64,000 nucleotides of DNA from Sycon ciliatum (lineage: Eukaryota > Porifera > Calcarea > Leucosolenida > Sycettidae), in assembly GCF_964019385.1 (NCBI RefSeq), contig NC_088647.1:11529227-11593226 (forward strand), read 5' to 3'. Below the pieces are notes generated by a model that was given only the letters and a program-made list of their open reading frames with translations, was not told where the DNA came from and did no database searches. A program made the position numbers and the translations under genes. Positions 43,441 to 53,800 of this stretch are shown here, in pieces. Numbering within the stretch: the first letter of the stretch is position 1; each line of letters starts with the position of its first letter.

Positions 43441-46134
43441 GTCCAGCACTGACCAATCACTGGTTCCGCTGTACTCTGTGTTCTGCATCAGCAACACTGA
43501 CCAATCACTGGTTCCGCTGTACTCTGTGTTCTGCATCAGCAGCACTGACCAATCACTGGTTCCGCTGTACTCTGGGTTCTGCATCAGCAGCACTGACCAA
43601 TCACTGGTTCCGCTGTACTCTGCGTTCTGCATCAGCAGCACTGACCAATCACTGGTTCCGCTGTACTCTGTGTTCTGTATCAGCAGCACTGACCAATCAC
43701 TGGTTCCGCTGTACTCTGTGTTCTGCATCAGCAGCACTGACCAATCACTGGTTCCGCTGTACTCTGTGTTCTGCACCAGCAGCACTGACCAATCACTGGT
43801 TCCGCTGTACTCTGTGTTCTGCATCAGCAGCACTGACCAATCACTGGTTCCGCTGTACTCTGTGTTCTGCATCAGCAGCACTGACCAATCACTGGTTCCG
43901 CTGTACTCTGTGTTCTGCAACAGCAGCACTGACCAATCACTGGTTCCGCTGTACTCTGTGTTCTGCATCAGCAGCACTGACCAATCACTGGTTCCGCTGT
44001 ACTCTGTGTTCTGCATCAGCAGCACTGACCAATCACTGGTTCCGCTGTACTCTGTGTTCTGCATCAGCAGCACTGACCAATCACTGGTTCCGCTGTACTC
44101 TGCGTTCTGCATCAGCAGCACTGACCAATCACTGGTTCCGCTGTACTCTGTGTTCTGCATCAGCAGCACTGACCAATCACTGGTTCCGCTGTACTCTGCG
44201 TTCTGCATCAGCAGCACTGACCAATCACTGGTTCCGCTGTACTCTGTGTTCTGCATCAGCAGCACTGACCAATCACTGGTTCCGCTGTACTCTGCGTTCT
44301 GCACCAGCAGCACTGACCAATCACTGGTTCCGCTGTACTCTGTGTTCTGCAACAGCAGCACTGACCAATCACTGGTTCCGCTGTACTCTGTGTTCTGCAT
44401 CAGCAGCACTGACCAATCACTGGTTCCGCTGTACTCTGTGTTCTGCATCAGCAGCACTGACCAATCACTGGTTCCGCTGTACTCTGCGTTCTGCACCAGC
44501 AGCACTGACCAATCACTGGTTCCGCTGTACTCTGTGTTCTGCATCAGCAGCACTGACCAATCACTGGTTCCGCTGTACTCTGTGTTCTGCCTCAGCAGCA
44601 CTGACCAATCACTGGTTCCGCTGTACTCTGTGTTCTGCATCAGCAGCACTGACCAATCACTGGTTCCGCTGTACTCTGCGTTCTGTATCAGCAGCACTGA
44701 CCAATCACTGGTTCCACTGTACTCTGCGTCCCGCTTCAGCAGCACTGACCAATCACTGGTTCCGCTGTACTCTGTGTTCTGCATCAGCAGCACTGACCAA
44801 TCACTGGTTCCGCTGTACTCTGTGTTCTGCATCAGCAGCACTGACCAATCACTGGTTCCGCTGTACTCTGTGTTCTGCCTCAGCAGCACTGACCAATCAC
44901 TGGTTCCGCTGTACTCTGCGTTCTGCATCAGCAGCACTGACCAATCACTGGTTCCGCTGTACTCTGTGTTCTGCATCAGCAGCACTGACCAATCACTGGT
45001 TCCGCTGTACTATGCGTTCTGCATCAGCAGCACTGACCAATCACTGGTTCCGCTGTACTCTGCGTTCTGCATCAGCAGCACTGACCAATCACTGGTTCCG
45101 CTGTACTCTGGGTTCTGCATCAGCAGCACTGACCAATCACTGGTTCCGCTGTACTCTGTGTTCTGCATCAGCAGCACTGACCAATCACTGGTTCCGCTGT
45201 ACTCTGTGTTCTGCATCAGCAGCACTGACCAATCACTGGTTCCGCTGTACTCTGCGTTCTGCATCAGCAGCACTGACCAATCACTGGTTCCGCTGTACTC
45301 TGTGTTCTGCATCAGCAGCACTGACCAATCACTGGTTCCGCTGTACTCTGCGTTCTGCATCAGCAGCACTGACCAATCACTGGTTCCGCTGTACTCTGCG
45401 TTCTGCACCAGCAGCACTAACCAATCACTGGTTCCGCTGTACTCTGTGTTCTGCATCAGCAGCACTGACCAATCACTGGTTCCGCTGTACTCTGTGTTCT
45501 GCATCAGCAGCACTGACCAATCACTGGTTCCGCTGTACTCTGTGTTCTGCATCAGCAGCACTGACCAATCACTGGTTCCGCTGTACTCTGCGTTCTGCAC
45601 CAGCAGCACTGACCAATCACTGGTTCCGCTGTACTCTGTGTTCTGCATCAGCAGCACTGACCAATCACTGGTTCCGCTGTACTCTGTGTTCTGCCTCAGC
45701 AGCACTGACCAATCACTGGTTCCGCTGTACTCTGTGTTCTGCATCAGCAGCACTGACCAATCACTGGTTCCGCTGTACTCTGCGTTCTGTATCAGCAGCA
45801 CTGACCAATCACTGGTTCCGCTGTACTCTGCGTTCTGCATCAGCAGCACTGACCAATCACTGGTTCCGCTGTACTCTGTGTTCTGCATCAGCAGCACTGA
45901 CCAATCACTGGTTCCGCTGTACTCTGTGTTCTGCATCAGCAGCACTGACCAATCACTGGTTCCGCTGTACTCTGTGTTCTGCATCAGCAGCACTGACCAA
46001 TCACTGGTTCCGCTGTACTCTGTGTTCTGCATCAGCAGCACTGACCAATCACTGGTTCCGCTGTACTCTGTGTTCTGCATCAGCAGCACTGACCAATCAC
46101 TGGTTCCGCTGTACTCTGTGTTCTGCAACAGCAG
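43441..46134. repeat. 48-bp satellite, left block (~56 units)
   Basis: The unit reads AGCAGCACTGACCAATCACT, then GGTTCCGCTGTACTCTGTGT and TCTGCATC. Each carries GACCAATCA, matching the NF-Y/CCAAT consensus. With a length of 48 bp and no stop, the array is open on both strands (926 codons plus, 536 minus); the repeats read SSTDQSLVPLYSVFCI or MQNTEYSGTSDWSVLL. Variation is concentrated at three or four positions in the TCTGTGTTCTGCATC part. The block is interrupted by the gypsy element, which used AGCAG of one unit as its target. Confidence 0.98.
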
Positions 46135-46312
46135 TGTAGATATCGTACATGCAGTTGTATGTAGTACTATGTACGCACGTGCAGGCATGCACGTGCTTGT
46201 ACCGCTTTATGTATAGCACGAGAGAGATGACATGGCGCACTTCTGATAGAGAACTAAAGAAGATCTGTTTAGCACAATGGCTGTCTTGTGAGTGACTGAA
46301 TAGATGTCTACA
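46135..46312 (+). repeat. 5' LTR (178 bp)
   Basis: Begins TGTAGATATC, ends GATGTCTACA, with short inverted TGTAGA/TCTACA termini. Contains a palindromic stretch around GCACGTGCAGGCATGCACGT. I found no difference from the 3' LTR. Confidence 0.95.
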
Positions 46313-46330
46313 TTGGCGCAGTGAACGAAA
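46313..46330 (+). promoter_or_regulatory. Primer-binding-site region
   Basis: TTGGCGCAGTGAACG directly follows the 5' LTR, the usual place of the tRNA primer-binding site. TGGCGC-type sites are common in gypsy elements; the exact tRNA was not determined. Confidence 0.6.
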
Positions 46331-49300
46331 ATGACTAAGGGCAGGACGCCCAAGGAATTTATTCCTGACTATGCTGCGAGCAACGTCGGTGCTGATTTTG
46401 AACTCTGGCTCGAGGACATAAATGATTTCCTTTCAATCAGTGAAGTGACGGCAGCAGCTGACAAGAAACGCTTGTTCTTGAATCTGGCTGGATTAGCAGT
46501 GAGGCGCATTGTGAAAGGTCTGGTTGTCACGGTGGAGCAGACACAAGATGGCTCACCTGGAGATGAGTACCAAGCCTTGACGGACGCATTGTTGGCACAC
46601 TTTCGACCGTCAACAAATGTCACGTCTGAACGTCACAAATTCCGCCAACTCCGCCAAATGGAGGGCGAGTCGGTGACTTCGTTCGTTGGGCGGCTGAGAG
46701 AAAAGGCAGATGTTTGCGAATTCAGCTCCACTTCTGTGGATACCATTGTCAACTGCCAAATTCGAGACCAGCTGATCGTGGGCCTGCGTTCTGTTGAGCT
46801 TCGAAAGGAGCTGCTGAAACAGTCGAAGCTGACCCTGAACGACGCCGTCACCAAGTCAGTGGCGTTGGAAGCGTCGATTACTGACAGTAAACTGTACGAT
46901 AGTACCAGAGCTAGTGACGCACCGCCTGTGTTCCCCGTGCCCATCCAGCGTGTGCAAGCTGTCTCTGCAGCTGGTTCTGGATCAGAGGGAAAGAAGTGCA
47001 AATACTGCGGACGTAGTCACAAACCAGGCATGCGTAACTGTCCTGCGGCCAACGTCACCTGCAACAAGTGTGGCAAGCGAGGGCATTTTGCAGCGGTCTG
47101 CATGTCAAACAAAGTGGAAAGACACGAAGAAAGAGCCCGGCCAGTAGAGGATGAGCCTGATGAGTATGAGCATGCAAGTCGCATGTACGACTCCGCTTTC
47201 GCCGTCAGTAGCTCGGCACTCGCAGGCGCCAAGACATTCCAGACTACACTCAAAGTCAATGGTGAGCTGTGCACTGGACTGTTAGACACAGGTGCAACTC
47301 GGACGATCCTCACTGATGATGTGATCAAGCCCACGCGCAAGAGTGACCGCTTGCTGAAAGCGTACAATGGCGGTGTCGTAGAGACTTTGGGCATGGCTGA
47401 CGTCCACATTTCACATGGTGGCAAGAACGTGAAGTGCAGTTGTTTCGTGGTAGCAGCCAGTCAGCACTCCGTTCTCTTCGGACAGGATGTCATCAAGGAG
47501 CTGAACCTCCTGTCACAAGCAAACGTGGTGAACGTGTCACCCATCGAAATCTCTCTGGAAGACGGTTCAAAGCCTCTAGCCCAGCCACCACGACGCCCAG
47601 CTTTCAGTATCCGGGCTGACATCGAGACCGAGCTGAAACGGCTGACCAAGTTGGATATCATTGAACCCGTCAAGGAAGCCACGCCGTGGGTGTCACCACT
47701 TGTTCCAGTCCGCAAACCGAATGGAGCATTGCGACTATGCGTGGACTACAGAGAACTGAATAAGAGAGTTACACGTGAGCGCAACGTTCTTCCAACCGTT
47801 GACGAGATCACAGCTCAGCTTGATGGCGCAGGGGTCTTCTCAGTTCTGGATGCGGAATCTGGATTCCATCAGCTACTCTTGTCAGAAGAAGCAAGGCCTC
47901 TAACGACTTTCTCATCGCACTGTGGCCTGTTCCGTTTCAAGCGTTTACCTTTCGGTATTGCATGTGCGCCTGAGATTTTCCAGCGAGTGGTGTCCGACAT
48001 TCTGGAAGGCCTGCCAGGAGTCATCGTCTACATCGACGACATCCTAGTGTTTGGCTCCAATCAAGCAGAACACGATGCACGGCTAGAAGCAGTCAAGCAG
48101 CGACTGCGAGCAGCTAACCTCCAACTCAACTGGACCAAGTGCCGACTGAACCAGGACCGTGTGAAGTATCTGGGACATTGGCTAAGTGCGACCGGCTTGT
48201 CCCCAGATGATGACAAGTTACAAGCCATCCAGGAGCTGGCCCCTCCGAAATCTATCTCTGATGTGCGACGGTTCCTGGGGATGGCTACGTACCTTGGAAA
48301 GTTCATTCCGAACTTGGCCCAGATCACGGCTTCTCTGCGCAGGCTAGCAAAGCGTGATCCCTTCAGTGTGGATGATGAAGTCCTGCAGGCATTCACCTCA
48401 GCAAAGGCTGGTATAGCGTCAGCTTTGCAAGCGTTGGCATTCTTTCAACCAGCATTGGACGTCCCTACTGCTATCAGCTGTGATGCATCGCCAGACGGTT
48501 TGGGAGCAGTCCTGTGGCAGAAGAATACCAGTGGCTGTTGGGTACCAGTGACATGTGCCAGTCGCTCTCTATCAGATGTTGAGTCACGCTATTCTCAGCT
48601 GGAACGAGAGATGCTGGGAGTGGTATTCGGCCTGACTCGCTTTCGGCAGTATGTACTAGGCCGAGAAGTGCAAGTGTTTACGGATCACAAGCCGCTTATT
48701 TCTATCGTCCAGAAGCCGTTCGACGAAGTGCCACCGAGGCTTCAGAGATGGCTGGTCGCATTGATGCCCTATCGCTACAGCTTGGTGTTCGTCCCTGGCC
48801 AGCAGATGGTTTGTGCTGACACTCTCTCTCGAGCTCCTCTACCTGATCGCACAGCTTCACCTGCAGAGGCACGTTCAATGGCGGAATTCGTTAGTCTCAT
48901 TCTCGAGGCTTGTCCGGTTCGTTCCAAGGATATTCGCCAGGCCACGGACTCTGATCCGACACTGAGCAGCGTCCGACAAAGAGTGGGCACATCAGTTTGG
49001 TCAGGGTGCATCCAAACGGAAGAGCCTTACTTCCTGCTACGCCATCAGCTGACAGTCATTGAAGGGATTGTCATGCTAGACAATCGCTACGTCATTCCAG
49101 AAGAGCTCCGCCCAGCGGTGCTGCGACTAGCACATGAAGGTCATCCAGGCATCGATGCATTCCGGGATACCCTTCGCGAACGGGTTTGGTGGCCAGGTCT
49201 CATGAAGGATGCCAATCTGTTTGCAGAGAAATGCTCTGAATGCTGGCGTAAACGCTCCAATCCAGCGCAACAGCTCCTCCCTACAGAGATAGAAGGTGTC

Positions 49301-50359
49301 TGGCAGAAACTGGCCATTGACCTTGTTACCATTGAGGGAGCCACGTTCCTGTCTGCTATTGATTATGGTTCCCGCTGGCCAGAGCTTCTACCACTGTCCA
49401 ATACTACGACAACGGGTGTGATCGACAAGCTGATGGAGTTGTTCGCACGGTTTGGTCTGCCTTCAACACTCGTCTCGGATTGGGGCCCACAGTTTGCATC
49501 CACTGAGATGTCCAAGTTTCTCGCTCAGTTGGGTGTTGAGCATTGCAAGTCTAGCCCCCGGTATGCCCGCTCTAACGGTATGGTGGAGCGACTACATCGT
49601 CTGGTGAAAGAACGAGTTGCCAGCCTGAGACCTCATCTACCGCTACACCGCCGCATCACTCAAGTCTTGTTCGACATTCGCAATTCGCGGCACCGGATGC
49701 TAGGTACATCGCCGAGCGAAGCGTTGTTCAGCAGAGTCATTCGGACACGGGTTCCAGCATCCATCACCCCACAGATCGTCAACCCATCTGAGCAGATCAA
49801 GGCGAAAGCAGCAATGGTTGAAGGTCATGACTCGCGCCGAGGTGTCCGCAAGTTACCCCATTTGCCATCAGGTACGCGGGTAGTGCTCCATGATGGGTAC
49901 AGCGACCCTCGAAAAGAATGGAAGGTAGTAGAGCAGTATGGTCGTCAGGTTGGGGTCACTGATGGGTCACGCATACTGCTCCGGAACCGTCAGCATGTTA
50001 CCGAGTTTGTAGCACCAGCAGCAGCAGCAGCGGAGAAAGCACCCATGAGTGAACCTCTGGCACAGTCAGAGAGGGAGCATGTGCCAGAGCCAGTGTGTGC
50101 TCCAGCACTGCCAGTGTCCGACCCAACAAGCCTTCCGTCAGCGAGCAGCGCAACATCCAGGCCCGAAGCTCCGGTAACTGCGCTCACATTGCCGTTGTCT
50201 CCTGCAGCTTCACCGGAGACGACAGCATCACCTGCAACACCGGCCTGTATGTCACTGTCACCGCCAACATCTCGTCCAAGTGTATTCCGCGAGGGCGTAC
50301 AGACCAGAGCTGGCCGTCAGATCAAGCTTACAGAGAAAGCACGTGAAGCTGACATCTGA
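46331..50359 (+). CDS. gag-pol: Gag-Pol polyprotein, Ty3/gypsy
   Basis: A 1,342-aa fused polyprotein for capsid formation, reverse transcription and integration. Domains in order: Gag/capsid (about 10-190); two zinc knuckles, the first from C223 and the second CNKCGKRGHFAAVC at 244-257; aspartic protease with DTG at 319-321; reverse transcriptase with YIDD at 567-570; RNase H with CDAS (D718) and TDHKPL (D785); integrase with a zinc-binding HEGH (H935, H938) and C968/C971, then the catalytic triad D997, D1050, E1086 with the usual 35-residue D-to-E gap. A proline/serine/alanine-rich tail covers about 1,230-1,330. No frameshift or stop separates Gag and Pol. The ATG lies 18 bp after the 5' LTR. 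All catalytic residues I looked for are present. Clade is unresolved; short LTRs and a single frame would suit a Mag-like group. Confidence 0.95.
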   Translation: MTKGRTPKEFIPDYAASNVGADFELWLEDINDFLSISEVTAAADKKRLFLNLAGLAVRRIVKGLVVTVEQTQDGSPGDEYQALTDALLAHFRPSTNVTSERHKFRQLRQMEGESVTSFVGRLREKADVCEFSSTSVDTIVNCQIRDQLIVGLRSVELRKELLKQSKLTLNDAVTKSVALEASITDSKLYDSTRASDAPPVFPVPIQRVQAVSAAGSGSEGKKCKYCGRSHKPGMRNCPAANVTCNKCGKRGHFAAVCMSNKVERHEERARPVEDEPDEYEHASRMYDSAFAVSSSALAGAKTFQTTLKVNGELCTGLLDTGATRTILTDDVIKPTRKSDRLLKAYNGGVVETLGMADVHISHGGKNVKCSCFVVAASQHSVLFGQDVIKELNLLSQANVVNVSPIEISLEDGSKPLAQPPRRPAFSIRADIETELKRLTKLDIIEPVKEATPWVSPLVPVRKPNGALRLCVDYRELNKRVTRERNVLPTVDEITAQLDGAGVFSVLDAESGFHQLLLSEEARPLTTFSSHCGLFRFKRLPFGIACAPEIFQRVVSDILEGLPGVIVYIDDILVFGSNQAEHDARLEAVKQRLRAANLQLNWTKCRLNQDRVKYLGHWLSATGLSPDDDKLQAIQELAPPKSISDVRRFLGMATYLGKFIPNLAQITASLRRLAKRDPFSVDDEVLQAFTSAKAGIASALQALAFFQPALDVPTAISCDASPDGLGAVLWQKNTSGCWVPVTCASRSLSDVESRYSQLEREMLGVVFGLTRFRQYVLGREVQVFTDHKPLISIVQKPFDEVPPRLQRWLVALMPYRYSLVFVPGQQMVCADTLSRAPLPDRTASPAEARSMAEFVSLILEACPVRSKDIRQATDSDPTLSSVRQRVGTSVWSGCIQTEEPYFLLRHQLTVIEGIVMLDNRYVIPEELRPAVLRLAHEGHPGIDAFRDTLRERVWWPGLMKDANLFAEKCSECWRKRSNPAQQLLPTEIEGVWQKLAIDLVTIEGATFLSAIDYGSRWPELLPLSNTTTTGVIDKLMELFARFGLPSTLVSDWGPQFASTEMSKFLAQLGVEHCKSSPRYARSNGMVERLHRLVKERVASLRPHLPLHRRITQVLFDIRNSRHRMLGTSPSEALFSRVIRTRVPASITPQIVNPSEQIKAKAAMVEGHDSRRGVRKLPHLPSGTRVVLHDGYSDPRKEWKVVEQYGRQVGVTDGSRILLRNRQHVTEFVAPAAAAAEKAPMSEPLAQSEREHVPEPVCAPALPVSDPTSLPSASSATSRPEAPVTALTLPLSPAASPETTASPATPACMSLSPPTSRPSVFREGVQTRAGRQIKLTEKAREADI

Positions 50360-50683
50360 GTCGTCGAGTCATGCATTACCAGATGAGTGGCTTCAATCGC
50401 TACCAGATTGGCGTTGTTTAGAATCTTCTAACTACCTTGTGAATATTTAGATTTTTCTTTATTTTTTTCCCCTTATTGGTCGAGTTTGCATTGTAACTCA
50501 AACTCATGGTGTTTTTGCCTCAAGTTTTGAGTCAGATTATTTCTAATAGTTGCAACACTTCCCGTCTCTCTTTTACTCCAACACATGTACGTACATTCCT
50601 CTGCAAGCTGCAGGATACGGATGCATGTGTTTTTGTTTTGTTTTTGTTTTCCTTTTTTCTCCTTCTTCTTTTTTTTTCTTTTT
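50360..50683 (+). other. Retrotransposon 3' untranslated region
   Basis: Non-coding stretch between gag-pol and the polypurine tract, with a T/C-rich run at about 50,630-50,680. Confidence 0.7.
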
Positions 50684-50699
50684 GAGGGAAGGGGGGTAA
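50684..50699 (+). promoter_or_regulatory. Polypurine tract
   Basis: GAGGGAAGGGGGGTAA abuts the 3' LTR. This is the expected plus-strand primer for reverse transcription of LTR elements. Confidence 0.85.
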
Positions 50700-50877
50700 T
50701 GTAGATATCGTACATGCAGTTGTATGTAGTACTATGTACGCACGTGCAGGCATGCACGTGCTTGTACCGCTTTATGTATAGCACGAGAGAGATGACATGG
50801 CGCACTTCTGATAGAGAACTAAAGAAGATCTGTTTAGCACAATGGCTGTCTTGTGAGTGACTGAATAGATGTCTACA
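50700..50877 (+). repeat. 3' LTR (178 bp)
   Basis: Reads the same as the 5' LTR over its whole length by eye, ending GTCTACA before the AGCAG target duplication. Confidence 0.95.
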
Positions 50878-53800
50878 AGCAGCACTGACCAATCACTGGT
50901 TCCGCTGTACTCTGTGTTCTGCAACAGCAGCACTGACCAATCACTGGTTCCGCTGTACTCTGTGTTCTGCATCAGCAGCACTGACCAATCACTGGTTCCG
51001 CTGTACTCTGTGTTCTGCAACAGCAGCACTGACCAATCACTGGTTCCGCTGTACTCTGTGTTCTGCAACAGCAGCACTGACCAATCACTGGTTCCGCTGT
51101 ACTCTGTGTTCTGCATCAGCAGCACTGACCAATCACTGGTTCCGCTGTACTCTGGGTTCTGCATCAGCAGCACTGACCAATCACTGGTTCCGCTGTACTC
51201 TGCGTTCTGCACCAGCAGCACTGACCAATCACTGGTTCCGCTGTACTCTGTGTTCTGCATCAGCAGCACTGACCAATCACTGGTTCCGCTGTACTCTGTG
51301 TTCTGCATCAGCAGCACTGACCAATCACTGGTTCCGCTGTACTCTGTGTTCTGCATCAGCAGCACTGACCAATCACTGGTTCCGCTGTACTCTGCGTTCT
51401 GCACCAGCAGCACTGACCAATCACTGGTTCCGCTGTACTCTGTGTTCTGCATCAGCAGCACTGACCAATCACTGGTTCCGCTGTACTCTGTGTTCTGCAT
51501 CAGCAGCACTGACCAATCACTGGTTCCGCTGTACTCTGTGTTCTGCATCAGCAGCACTGACCAATCACTGGTTCCGCTGTACTCTGCGTTCTGTATCAGC
51601 AGCACTGACCAATCACTGGTTCCGCTGTACTCTGCGTTCTGCATCAGCAGCACTGACCAATCACTGGTTCCGCTGTACTCTGTGTTCTGCATCAGCAGCA
51701 CTGACCAATCACTGGTTCCGCTGTACTCTGTGTTCTGCATCAGCAGCACTGACCAATCACTGGTTCCGCTGTACTCTGTGTTCTGCCTCAGCAGCACTGA
51801 CCAATCACTGGTTCCGCTGTACTCTGGGTTCTGCATCAGCAGCACTGACCAATCACTGGTTCCGCTGTACTCTGCGTTCTGCACCAGCAGCACTGACCAA
51901 TCACTGGTTCCGCTGTACTCTGTGTTCTGCATCAGCAGCACTGACCAATCACTGGTTCCGCTGTACTCTGTGTTCTGCATCAGCAGCACTGACCAATCAC
52001 TGGTTCCGCTGTACTCTGTGTTCTGCATCAGCAGCACTGACCAATCACTGGTTCCGCTGTACACTGCGTTCTGCACCAGCAGCACTGACCAATCACTGGT
52101 TCCGCTGTACTCTGTGTTCTGCATCAGCAGCACTGACCAATCACTGGTTCCGCTGTACTCTGTGTTCTGCATCAGCAGCACTGACCAATCACTGGTTCCG
52201 CTGTACTCTGTGTTCTGCATCAGCAGCACTGACCAATCACTGGTTCCGCTGTACTCTGCGTTCTGTATCAGCAGCACTGACCAATCACTGGTTCCGCTGT
52301 ACTCTGTGTTCTGCATCAGCAGCACTGACCAATCACTGGTTCCGCTGTACTCTGTGTTCTGCATCAGCAGCACTGACCAATCACTGGTTCCGCTGTACTC
52401 TGTGTTCTGCATCAGCAGCACTGACCAATCACTGGTTCCGCTGTACTCTGCGTTCTGCACCAGCAGCACTGACCAATCACTGGTTCCGCTGTACTCTGTG
52501 TTCTGCATCAGCAGCACTGACCAATCACTGGTTCCGCTGTACTCTGTGTTCTGCATCAGCAGCACTGACCAATCACTGGTTCCGCTGTACTCTGAGTTCT
52601 GCATCAGCAGCACTGACCAATCACTGGTTCCGCTGTACTCTGTGTTCTGCATCAGCAGCACTGACCAATCACTGGTTCCGCTGTACTCTGTGTTCTGCAT
52701 CAGCAGCACTGACCAATCACTGGTTCCGCTGTACTCTGTGTTCTGCATCAGCAGCACTGACCAATCACTGGTTCCGCTGTACTCTGTGTTCTGCAACAGC
52801 AGCACCGACCAATCACTGGTTCCGCTGTACTCTGTGTTCTGCATCAGCAGCACTGACCAATCACTGGTTCCGCTGTACTCTGTGTTCTGCAACAGCAGCA
52901 CTGACCAATCACTGGTTCCGCTGTACTCTGTGTTCTGCAACAGCAGCACTGACCAATCACTGGTTCCGCTGTACTCTGTGTTCTGCATCAGCAGCACTGA
53001 CCAATCACTGGTTCCGCTGTACTCTGTGTTCTGCAACAGCAGCACTGACCAATCACTGGTTCCGCTGTACTCTGTGTTCTGCAACAGCAGCACTGACCAA
53101 TCACTGGTTCCGCTGTACTCTGTGTTCTGCATCAGCAGCACTGACCAATCACTGGTTCCGCTGTACTCTGGGTTCTGCATCAGCAGCACTGACCAATCAC
53201 TGGTTCCGCTGTACTCTGCGTTCTGCACCAGCAGCACTGACCAATCACTGGTTCCGCTGTACTCTGTGTTCTGCATCAGCAGCACTGACCAATCACTGGT
53301 TCCGCTGTACTCTGTGTTCTGCATCAGCAGCACTGACCAATCACTGGTTCCGCTGTACTCTGTGTTCTGCATCAGCAGCACTGACCAATCACTGGTTCCG
53401 CTGTACTCTGCGTTCTGTATCAGCAGCACTGACCAATCACTGGTTCCGCTGTACTCTGCGTTCTGCATCCGCAGCACTGACCAATCACTGGTTCCGCTGT
53501 ACTCTGCGTTCTGCATCAGCAGCACTGACCAATCACTGGTTCCGCTGTACTCTGTGTTCTGCATCAGCAGCACTGACCAATCACTGGTTCCGCTGTACTC
53601 TGTGTTCTGCATCAGCAGCACTGACCAATCACTGGTTCCGCTGTACTCTGTGTTCTGCATCAGCAGCACTGACCAATCACTGGTTCCGCTGTACTCTGTG
53701 TTCTGCATCAGCAGCACTGACCAATCACTGGTTCCGCTGTACTCTGTGTTCTGTATCAGCAGCACTGACCAATCACTGGTTCCGCTGTACTCTGTGTTCT

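Larger units (their letters stand above)
46135..50877 (+). mobile_element. Intact Ty3/gypsy LTR retrotransposon
   Basis: 4,743 bp. Two 178-bp LTRs that I read as identical, each starting TGTAGATATC and ending GTCTACA. AGCAG directly flanks both sides (46130-46134 and 50878-50882), a 5-bp target duplication that restores an intact 48-bp unit when the element is removed. One uninterrupted gag-pol frame, a polypurine tract and a primer-binding-site region are present. Identical LTRs and an intact frame indicate a very recent insertion and probable competence. Confidence 0.97.

Noticed and set aside
43375-46216. 926-, 536-, 392- and 375-codon open frames in the left satellite block
   Set aside because: Same cause as the larger block; overlapping frames on both strands cannot all be genes and none has supporting features.
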